A DNA stretch of 6,301 nucleotides from a bacterium (lineage in GTDB: Bacteria > Patescibacteriota > Patescibacteriia > Patescibacteriales > JAKAJF01): NCBI GenBank assembly GCA_021813875.1, contig JAKAJF010000054.1, forward strand, positions 1 through 6,301. Direction: 5' to 3'. Positions within the stretch are counted from its first letter, which is position 1. Each line of letters opens with the position of its first letter. The translations under genes and the position numbers were made by a program. Under the pieces are notes generated by a model, which worked only from the letters and a program-made list of their open reading frames with translations, was not told the origin of the DNA and searched no databases. Shown in pieces: positions 1 through 4,941 of the stretch.

Positions 1-2
1 AG

Positions 3-290
3 AAGGTTTTAATAAGCTTTTCAGACGCGCTCAAGACTTATGGCAAGGCCGGCGACCGATCAAACCAGGAAAGATCAAACTATCACACCATCCTGAATTT
101 CCTAAAAAAGGCCAACGATCACTTCGAAGAAGAACATAAAGCTTTCCGCGGCGAAAGTGGAAAAGAATTGTCGAAGATAGGCGAGCTGATCATAACCCAG
201 CTGGAGTACGCCATCCTCAGCAAAATGGCACCCCTGGAAAGAACCAGGGCCCTTATTCCGCATTTTACGAAATGGGGATATCATTTTTAG
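3..290 (+). CDS. 3' end of an unrecognised plus-strand gene (partial)
   Basis: The frame is open from the window edge to a TAG stop at 288-290, about 95 codons, with the start outside the window. I do not recognise the family. The visible part is charged and probably helical: it begins KVLISFSDALKTYGKAG, has an acidic/basic stretch around FEEEHKAF and ends HFTKWGYHF. No membrane segment, signal peptide or catalytic motif is visible. That it is a real gene on this strand is supported by the uninterrupted frame, the protein-like composition, and an intrinsic terminator of the same orientation that begins at the stop codon. It converges on murC, with 23 bp between the two stop codons, so it belongs to a different transcription unit from the dcw cluster. 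Function unknown. Confidence 0.6.
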   Translation, partial: KVLISFSDALKTYGKAGDRSNQERSNYHTILNFLKKANDHFEEEHKAFRGESGKELSKIGELIITQLEYAILSKMAPLERTRALIPHFTKWGYHF

Positions 291-315
291 GACGGATAAA
301 AAACCGTCCTTTTTT
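289..315 (+). terminator. Intrinsic terminator of the left-edge plus-strand gene
   Basis: A 7-bp stem AGGACGG (289-295) / CCGTCCT (304-310) with an 8-nt A-rich loop is followed by a run of six T (310-315). The last two bases of the TAG stop form the base of the stem. On the minus strand the hairpin is followed by A residues, so it is not an intrinsic terminator for murC. The T run overlaps the murC stop codon (316-314). Confidence 0.8.
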
Positions 316-1750
316 ATTTTCCAATCAAATTTTCTCCGATCCTAAAGACGTCCCCGGCGCCCATCAACAATACTATATCTCCCCTGCTGACATGGTTTCT
401 AAGATATAGCTCACATTCATCCAAAGTTGAAATATAAGAAATATCTTTGATCTTTGATCTTTGATCTTTGATCTTGGCAATTAAATCTTGACTATGTACT
501 CCTCCCTGCTCCTCGCGGGCCGAACCGTAAATATCCAAGACGACCAATTCGTCCGTGTCTTCAAAGCTCTTGGCGAAATCCTCGAGCAGAGCCTTGGTCC
601 TCGTGAAGGTGTGGGGATGGAAAACGGTAATGATTTTTTTATCTTTATACAATTGTCTAGCGCCCGCGAGGGTGGCTTTGATCTCAGTCGGGTGGTGGGC
701 GTAGTCGTCGATGATGGTGGCGCCGCGAAACTCGCCCATCATCTCCATCCTCCTGGCCGTGCCGGTAAACTCGCCCAGATATTCCCTAATTTTAGATAAG
801 GGCGCTTCGAGTTCGATCGAGGCGGCGATGACGGCCAGGGCATTCAGGACATTATGCTTTCCCGAAAGACTGGTTTCGAAGCCGCCTAAATCCGATTCTT
901 CGTCGGCTGTTTCCATTCTTACTTTAAAATATTGTCTACCGTTTTGCTGGTCAATATCATAGGCTGAATAATAGACACCGTCCTTCATGGCGCTGCCGGA
1001 AAAAGAACCTGTCGTCCCGGCCTCCGAGCCGTAACCTATGACTTTGCCGCGGCAATTGACGGGAGCCAGTTTCCTGATCAAAGGATCATCGAAATTAGCC
1101 ACTAAGAATCCCTTGGCCGGAATCTTTTTGATGAAATTTATAAACGCATCTTCATAATCCTCTTTAGTCTTGAAGAAATCAGGATGGTCGTAATCGATGT
1201 TGTTCAAAAGGACGGCTCTCGGCTGGAAGAACCGGAGCTTATTCTGGTACTCGTCGAGCTCGGCCACGAGCAGATCGGACTTGCCGACCAGGCCGGCGCC
1301 GTCGAATTGCGGCACGAACGAGCCGACCATGGCCGAAGGGTCGAAGCCGCTTTTCTCCAAGACGAAAGCGAGCCAAGCAGTGGTCGTTGTCTTGCCGTGA
1401 GAGCCGGTGACGGCGACGCCGTATTTCTGGTTGAAAACTTCCGCCAGCGCCTCGGCATAAGTCAGAGTCTTGATCTTTCCCTTCAAGGCCTTGGCCACCT
1501 CGACGTTCCTCTCGGGCGTATAGGCGGTCGAATATACGATCAGGTCGGCATCGGCCGGGATGTTCTCTTCGCTGAAATGCTCAGTCACGCGGGCGCCGAT
1601 CTTCTTCAAGACCGCCTCGGTCAGAAATTTCTCTTCCGTGTCGGAGCCGGCTATCTCGATCCCCTGGCCGGCAAAAAACTGGGCGAGCATGGCCATGCCC
1701 ACCCCCTTGATGCCGATCATATATGCTTTTTTGAGCCTCTTTAGATCCAT
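314..1750 (-). CDS. murC: UDP-N-acetylmuramate--L-alanine ligase MurC
   Basis: MurC is the cytoplasmic ATP-dependent ligase that adds L-alanine to UDP-MurNAc, the first peptide step of peptidoglycan synthesis. The 478-residue length is normal for the family. Visible motifs in order: N-terminal Rossmann loop GIKGVGM (13-19); ATP loop GSHGKTTTT (116-124); ELDEYQNK (164-171); NNIDYDHPDFF (183-193), the Mur ligase DH segment; GKHNVLNALAV (297-307); DDYAHHPTEI (348-357); FHPHTFTRT (377-385). The DEYQNK segment is a little like Mpl ligase, but the position next to murG favours MurC. The ATG at 1750 is the only start ahead of the nucleotide loop in this frame, since an in-frame stop lies at 1768-1766. 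The nearest SD-like GGAGGG is about 21 nt upstream, which is too far to be typical. Residues 426-436 are encoded by a 7-bp tandem repeat. It is the last minus-strand gene of the cluster here. Confidence 0.96.
   Translation of the reverse strand: MDLKRLKKAYMIGIKGVGMAMLAQFFAGQGIEIAGSDTEEKFLTEAVLKKIGARVTEHFSEENIPADADLIVYSTAYTPERNVEVAKALKGKIKTLTYAEALAEVFNQKYGVAVTGSHGKTTTTAWLAFVLEKSGFDPSAMVGSFVPQFDGAGLVGKSDLLVAELDEYQNKLRFFQPRAVLLNNIDYDHPDFFKTKEDYEDAFINFIKKIPAKGFLVANFDDPLIRKLAPVNCRGKVIGYGSEAGTTGSFSGSAMKDGVYYSAYDIDQQNGRQYFKVRMETADEESDLGGFETSLSGKHNVLNALAVIAASIELEAPLSKIREYLGEFTGTARRMEMMGEFRGATIIDDYAHHPTEIKATLAGARQLYKDKKIITVFHPHTFTRTKALLEDFAKSFEDTDELVVLDIYGSAREEQGGVHSQDLIAKIKDQRSKIKDISYISTLDECELYLRNHVSRGDIVLLMGAGDVFRIGENLIGK
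443..475. repeat. Heptanucleotide tandem repeat inside murC
   Basis: On the plus strand the unit ATCTTTG is repeated exactly four times (443-470), followed by a partial fifth copy ATCTT (471-475). On the murC strand this reads AAAGATC units and encodes KIKDQRSKIKD (residues 426-436), so a 7-bp repeat gives a 7-residue period. It lies in the C-terminal Mur ligase domain, in a stretch that is variable in the family and likely a surface loop or helix. Gain or loss of one unit would shift the frame and remove the last ~40 residues. Confidence 0.95.
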
Positions 1751-1771
1751 AGATACATGGTAACATTAGTT

Positions 1772-1777
1772 CCCTCC
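1772..1777 (-). promoter_or_regulatory. SD-like GGAGGG upstream of murC
   Basis: GGAGGG on the minus strand is the only strong SD match before murC. It stands 5 nt from an ATG at 1766 in a different frame, 13 nt from an ATG at 1758 in the third frame, and 21 nt from the murC ATG at 1750. It may serve murC through RNA folding or through the short upstream frame MYLWI that overlaps the murC start. Confidence 0.45.
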
Positions 1778-1790
1778 GGCCGTAAAGATA

Positions 1791-1815
1791 AAAAAGGCCT
1801 TCCTTGATAGGAAGG
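1791..1815 (-). terminator. Terminator-like hairpin between murG and murC
   Basis: On the minus strand CCTTCCT and AGGAAGG form a 7-bp stem with a 4-nt loop (stem 1798-1804 with 1809-1815), followed by CC and TTTTTT (1796-1791). This should end or attenuate transcripts leaving murG. murC would then be expressed by read-through or from its own promoter, and no clear promoter is seen. Confidence 0.6.
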
Positions 1816-1835
1816 TGAAAGAATCACGGCGGGGG

Positions 1836-1851
1836 CTTCCGGGCCCGGAAG
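1836..1851. repeat. 16-bp perfect palindrome in the murG-murC spacer
   Basis: CTTCCGGGCCCGGAAG is its own reverse complement. As RNA it gives a 6-bp stem with a GGCC loop. It shares the CTTCC/GGAAG arms with the terminator-like hairpin 20-50 bases away, and these arms could pair with each other. Confidence 0.85.
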
Positions 1852-1878
1852 GAATCCTGCTTCTTTACGATGCAACCC

Positions 1879-3036
1879 TCAATTTTTCCTTAAAAGATCT
1901 TCGATTATCCTGACGATTTCTTGGCCGGGATTTTGTTTAAAAATTTGCCGGATATTCCGGCTCAAACCCTCTTTCTTTTCTTTGTCATCCAGGAGTTCTA
2001 CTATCTCATCCTTTAAGGTTCCGGCCGCCAATCCCCTTTGATCCAAAATGACGGCCGCTTTTTTTTCTTCAAAAATTTTGGCATTGTCTTCCTGGTGGGA
2101 ATTTGGCATGGGGATGAGGATGGCCGGTTTACCCAAGAATGCCAGTTCGGTCAGGACGCCCATGCCGCAGCGGGAAACGACCAGATCGGCGGCGGAGAAA
2201 GCGGCAGCCATTTCTTCCGCGCTTAAAAATTCAAAAGAATAATAATTTTCCCGGGGGTGGACTTCTACGACACTGCAGCTGACTTCCTCCCTATGCTTCG
2301 GATGCGAGGGGTCCGTCTCGCAATCCCTGAAAATTTTTCCCTTTCCGGTCTGATGGATTATCTGGGAAAATTTTAACAATCCATCTAATCCGTCCCAGAT
2401 CAATTCATTGATCGCCATGGCCCCCGTCCCTCCGCCCAAAACCAAGATTACCGGCAATCCGTCTTTAAGCCCGAATCTTGCGCGGGCCTTTCCGTCTATC
2501 CCTTTTACAAATTCTTTTCTTAAGGGAGTTCCTGTTAAGATGGCTTTTTTGCCGTAATCTGACAGGGATTTTTCAAAGGTGACCGTGATGACCTTGGCGA
2601 AGGGCGCCATCAATCTATTGGCGAGGCCGGGGCGCGCGTCCATCTGATGCACCAGGACCGGCACCCTTAGGATCCAGGCCGCCCAGACGACCGGCACGCT
2701 GACGAAACTGCCGGCGGTCACGACTAAATCAGGCTTCCAGCCCCAGATGAAAAAGAAAGCTTCCCAAAAGCCTAACTTGACAAAGAGGAGATCAAGAAGA
2801 TTCTTCCAGGAAAAATAACGTCGCAGCTTACCTCCATAGATGGCCTTGAAGCCGATCCTTTCCTTTTCGACCATCTCCCTTTCCGGTCCCGTCTTCGTGC
2901 CGAGCCAAAAAAATTCAAAATCTCCTTCTTGCGAGAATCTTAACTCCTCGGCGATGGCCAAAAGTGGGCTGACAGAACCACCCGTCCCGCCGCCGGTCAG
3001 GAGTATCTTTACTTTTTTGGAATTATTTGATAGCAT
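1879..3036 (-). CDS. murG: UDP-GlcNAc:lipid I N-acetylglucosaminyltransferase MurG
   Basis: MurG is the membrane-associated GT-B glycosyltransferase that adds GlcNAc to lipid I to make lipid II on the cytoplasmic face. The 385 residues include the N-terminal G-loop TGGGTGGSVSP (14-24), HQMDARPGLANRL (130-142) in place of the common HEQN-PGLAN, the second G-loop LGGGTGAMAIN (200-210), SRCGMGVLTELAFLGKPAILIP (around 288-309) and HQEDNA (314-319) for UDP-GlcNAc binding. The conserved His of GGGTGGH is Ser21 here. The start is the ATG at 3036, the first before the G-loop. There is no SD at normal distance; the ATG sits between the arms of a 7-bp A/T inverted repeat. The stop is TGA. It is separated by about 250 bp, holding an opposite-strand gene, from the gene upstream, so it may need its own promoter. 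Confidence 0.97.
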   Translation of the reverse strand: MLSNNSKKVKILLTGGGTGGSVSPLLAIAEELRFSQEGDFEFFWLGTKTGPEREMVEKERIGFKAIYGGKLRRYFSWKNLLDLLFVKLGFWEAFFFIWGWKPDLVVTAGSFVSVPVVWAAWILRVPVLVHQMDARPGLANRLMAPFAKVITVTFEKSLSDYGKKAILTGTPLRKEFVKGIDGKARARFGLKDGLPVILVLGGGTGAMAINELIWDGLDGLLKFSQIIHQTGKGKIFRDCETDPSHPKHREEVSCSVVEVHPRENYYSFEFLSAEEMAAAFSAADLVVSRCGMGVLTELAFLGKPAILIPMPNSHQEDNAKIFEEKKAAVILDQRGLAAGTLKDEIVELLDDKEKKEGLSRNIRQIFKQNPGQEIVRIIEDLLRKN

Positions 3037-3048
3037 AAAAAATCAAAT
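3025..3048. promoter_or_regulatory. Inverted repeat around the murG start codon
   Basis: ATTTGAT (3025-3031) and ATCAAAT (3042-3048) are perfect 7-bp inverted repeats separated by 10 bases, which contain the murG ATG (3036-3034). In the murG mRNA this could form a weak hairpin with the AUG in its loop. As DNA it could be an operator between the divergent murG and the small plus-strand gene at 3084. It is A/T rich and could be chance. Confidence 0.4.
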
Positions 3049-3070
3049 TTATTGACCTTTCCCCAACAAA

Positions 3071-3075
3071 AGGAG
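3071..3075 (+). promoter_or_regulatory. Ribosome binding site of the small plus-strand gene
   Basis: AGGAG lies 8 nt before the ATG at 3084. It is one of the clearest ribosome binding sites in the window and fixes both the start and the coding strand of this small gene. Confidence 0.7.
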
Positions 3076-3083
3076 CGGATAAA

Positions 3084-3377
3084 ATGAAGACGAAAGAGGA
3101 AATCGAAGGGTATGTAGCGGAGCTTCGCAAAGAAGCCAGGACCGGCGGGACGAACGCGCAAAGGCAGCATGACATAGGCGTAGAAATAGGCGCCCTTGAA
3201 TGGGTCCTCAAGGACTCTCCTCCCAAAGCCGCTCCGGCCCATCGCCGGCAGCGAAGACGAGTGGCACCACTGATCCCAAGCAGACTTAGTCTGCTTTTTT
3301 TTGGTCCTTTCCTTTTTTTAAATATTCTATCACGGCTCGATTCTGGGCCTTTTGCCTCAGTTCGTCGCTTGAAATGA
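3084..3377 (+). CDS. Small charged helical protein, C-terminal end uncertain
   Basis: The gene runs opposite to the cluster, in the gap between the HAD-like gene and murG. The first ~44 residues look like a real small protein: MKTKEEIEGYVAELRKEA, then NAQRQHDIG and GALEWVLKD. They are charged, heptad-like and probably two helices. I recognise no named family. The open frame formally runs to TGA at 3375-3377 (97 residues), but its second half is Arg/Pro rich, passes through a strong plus-strand terminator at 3278-3302 and overlaps the HAD-like gene by 92 bp, so that part is unlikely to be real. The +1 frame stops at 3271-3273 and the +2 frame stops in the terminator loop (3287-3289 region). 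A base error or frameshift around 3210-3240 would give a normal 60-70 residue protein. Function unknown. Confidence 0.55.
   Translation: MKTKEEIEGYVAELRKEARTGGTNAQRQHDIGVEIGALEWVLKDSPPKAAPAHRRQRRRVAPLIPSRLSLLFFGPFLFLNILSRLDSGPFASVRRLK
3278..3302 (+). terminator. Intrinsic terminator of the small plus-strand gene
   Basis: A perfect 8-bp stem AAGCAGAC (3278-3285) / GTCTGCTT (3289-3296) with a TTA loop is followed by T residues through 3302. It is strong and points along the plus strand; on the minus strand no T run follows. The loop is the reverse complement of the TAA stop of the HAD-like gene. Confidence 0.85.
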
Positions 3378-4308
3378 CCCCGTCCCAATCGACGATAAAA
3401 CCGACTTTTTCTCCTTCAACCAAGCTTTCGTCCAATTTCGATTCCAAATCCTTGATCGAATCTATACTGTTAAAATCATTTTTATAATCATCTATTGTCT
3501 TTCCGCCATTCTTGGGGATGGAATTTCTGTTTTGACCCTGACGGACCCAGATCGGAACGATTTTAAAATCGCCGTGCTTCTTGATCTCTTCCATGACCGA
3601 GACCAGATTCTTGGACCTGTCTTCCAAGACAACGATAGTATCGATGCCGTTCCTGGCGAAAGATTCGCAAATTCCTTTTATCAATCCAACTTTCTTCTCG
3701 GTCGCGCTCAAGGATATGACGTCTTTTCTCAAATCCCCGAATTTTCTCTTTTGATCCTCCGTTGATTTTTCTCGGGCAATCTTATTGCGGATCCTGCCGA
3801 ACTTTGCCGCAGCTACTTTAAAGAGGGTCTCATTACTGCCGGGAAGATCAAGATCTTTGACGCCATGGACGCCGCCGGAAGTCCAAATCCTCACCGGCCC
3901 GCGCCCAGCCATCTTTTCAACCTCATCGAGAGCCCCTTCATAGAAGCATCTTTCATAATCCACCTTCCGCGTCAGGACATTGTCTATCGAACGGCAAAAT
4001 TCGTCCATATCTTCTTTCCGGTTCTCAAAATTTTTCAAAGCGGATCTAAAGATAAGGGTCTTGAAGGGAAAATCTTCAGAATCTTTGATATCCAATTCTT
4101 CGATGATATTTTCGATCCTTTCCGGGTCAGAAAGGACCTGATATAAATATTTTGCCATCAGATAATTATTGGGGGCGCCCAACTTCTGGTTGACGGAAAA
4201 CCGGATGACCTGGAGCTTTTCCTCGAGCTTCTCCTCTTCGCTCATCTTTTCAAGCGGATTCTCTTCGAAGCCGGAAGGATGATCTTTAGATTCGAAAAAA
4301 TTTTTCAT
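3286..4308 (-). CDS. HAD-like protein with motif I at the C-terminus (possible circular permutant)
   Basis: A 340-residue soluble protein with no signal or membrane segment. HAD phosphatase features appear in an unusual order. Residues 121-146 (CFYEGALDEVEKM then PVRIWTSGG) match the helix and strand of motif II, with T143 as the key residue. Lys205/206 or Lys211 are candidates for motif III. VVLEDRSKNL (226-235) matches the acidic motif IV, followed by a helix and the strand FKIVPIWVRQG (248-258). No motif I is visible in the N-terminal ~120 residues, which are helical and cap-like. Instead GFIVDWDGVISSDE (303-316), with D307 as nucleophile and D309 as acid/base, is an excellent motif I near the end. 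The order II-III-IV-I implies circular permutation. The gene overlaps the kinase gene by ATGA and should be translationally coupled. The TAA stop is in the loop of the opposite-strand terminator. Substrate unknown; HAD membership is inferred by eye. Confidence 0.7.
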   Translation of the reverse strand: MKNFFESKDHPSGFEENPLEKMSEEEKLEEKLQVIRFSVNQKLGAPNNYLMAKYLYQVLSDPERIENIIEELDIKDSEDFPFKTLIFRSALKNFENRKEDMDEFCRSIDNVLTRKVDYERCFYEGALDEVEKMAGRGPVRIWTSGGVHGVKDLDLPGSNETLFKVAAAKFGRIRNKIAREKSTEDQKRKFGDLRKDVISLSATEKKVGLIKGICESFARNGIDTIVVLEDRSKNLVSVMEEIKKHGDFKIVPIWVRQGQNRNSIPKNGGKTIDDYKNDFNSIDSIKDLESKLDESLVEGEKVGFIVDWDGVISSDELRQKAQNRAVIEYLKKGKDQKKAD

Positions 4309-4940
4309 AGATACTTATCTTCTTTTAATTTTTCTTCCAATTTTTCCGCCTGGATGTCCAGATCTTTGGAAGTGTCTATCGTAAAATAAACATCCTCAGG
4401 AGGAATTATGGTCTTGAATAATTCGACCCGCTCATGAAAATCCTTCTCTCCAGAAAGCGACCAACCCGTCTCGGAATTCTCCATGGAAAAATTGTCCGCG
4501 TCCATGCCGGCGAGGTCCTCGTCTCTCTTTTTCAATCTTTCCAGAAGGACCTTTTCGGGACAGGTCAATCTTATCAATAACAATTCGGCCTTATAGGGAC
4601 GGGCGTTATCTTCGGTCTTCTTATAGAACCTGGTCAGGTCGGCATCGATGATATGGCTGATTTTCTTTTCATACAGGAATCTGGAAGCGGCTTGGTTTAT
4701 TTTCAATTCAAGCTCGGGATGAGGGATGACGCCAGGGTAACCATGATTATTCAAGAATCTTTTTACCTTGTCAGTATTGATGACGGTCAACCCCAGCTTC
4801 TCGCTTAAAAAATAAGCGGTGGTCGTCTTGCCCGTGCCGATGATTCCGAGAAAGCCGAGGACGAACAGTTTTTTTGTATTTTTTGATTTGAGCCTGATCG
4901 AGCGCAAAAATTCTTCCACCAATCGTTCCTGGGATCCCAT
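4305..4940 (-). CDS. P-loop kinase of the AAA_33/zeta-like type, substrate unknown
   Basis: A 211-residue predicted ATP-dependent kinase. The Walker A loop GIIGTGKTT is at 32-40 after the strand KKLFVLGFL. INTDKVKRFL (55-64) has an Asp (D57) in the position that contacts the acceptor in this kinase class. HIIDADLTR (96-104) resembles the second-strand acidic segment. LIRLTCPEKVLLERLKKRDED (122-142) is the typical strand plus Arg-rich LID helix. Family knowledge: this fold covers small-molecule kinases, zeta-type toxins and the kinase half of polynucleotide kinase, so the substrate cannot be named. The ATG at 4940 is 1 nt after the ftsW stop, with no clear SD, so translation is probably coupled; a GTG at codon 8 with AGGA upstream is an alternative start. 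The stop overlaps the next gene as ATGA. It is not a usual dcw gene. Confidence 0.82.
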   Translation of the reverse strand: MGSQERLVEEFLRSIRLKSKNTKKLFVLGFLGIIGTGKTTTAYFLSEKLGLTVINTDKVKRFLNNHGYPGVIPHPELELKINQAASRFLYEKKISHIIDADLTRFYKKTEDNARPYKAELLLIRLTCPEKVLLERLKKRDEDLAGMDADNFSMENSETGWSLSGEKDFHERVELFKTIIPPEDVYFTIDTSKDLDIQAEKLEEKLKEDKYL

Positions 4941-4941
4941 A

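Larger units (their letters stand above)
1781..1869 (-). promoter_or_regulatory. Structured leader between murG and murC, candidate attenuator
   Basis: Read on the minus strand, the spacer can fold as a closed unit. An 8-bp outer helix pairs 1862-1869 with 1781-1788 (CGTAAAGA/TCTTTACG). Inside are a hairpin from the perfect palindrome CTTCCGGGCCCGGAAG (1836-1851), a small GTGA/TCAC hairpin (1815-1827), and a 7-bp hairpin CCTTCCT/AGGAAGG (1798-1815 minus-adjusted arms, loop 1804-1809 region). The last hairpin is followed on the minus strand by CC and six T, as in an intrinsic terminator. The CCTTCC and GGAAG arms recur, so hairpin arms could pair alternatively (terminator versus antiterminator). 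It matches no riboswitch or T-box consensus that I know. Folding is by eye only. Confidence 0.5.

Noticed and set aside
1184..1744. Long plus-strand open frame (186 codons) opposite murC.
   Set aside because: It is antisense to conserved MurC motifs, has no SD and its translation has no recognisable features; it is a shadow of murC codon use.
1836..1851. The GGGCCC-centred palindrome as a restriction or recombination site.
   Set aside because: A single palindrome in a spacer with other paired arms is better explained as part of an RNA fold; no recombinase gene or flanking duplication is present.
1781..1869. tRNA gene, because the closed multi-hairpin shape and ~89-nt length recall a cloverleaf.
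   Set aside because: Neither strand has a T-arm GTTCRANYC motif, a D-arm or a proper anticodon arm.
1743..1881. The murG frame stays open past its TGA for about 43 codons across the spacer, which could suggest TGA recoding or a MurG extension.
   Set aside because: MurG ends naturally at LLRKN, the extension ends at TAA out of frame with murC, no other in-frame TGA appears in any gene, and TGA also ends the kinase gene exactly at an ATGA overlap.
3052..3082. TTGACC and GATAAA as a promoter for the small plus-strand gene.
   Set aside because: The spacing is about 19 bp and the -10-like element abuts the start codon and overlaps the ribosome binding region, so it would give an almost leaderless RNA despite the good SD.
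3009..3388. Two minus-strand open frames covering the gap between the HAD-like gene and murG.
   Set aside because: Their translations are Arg/Ser/Phe-rich with no SD, and they are antisense to the better supported small plus-strand gene.
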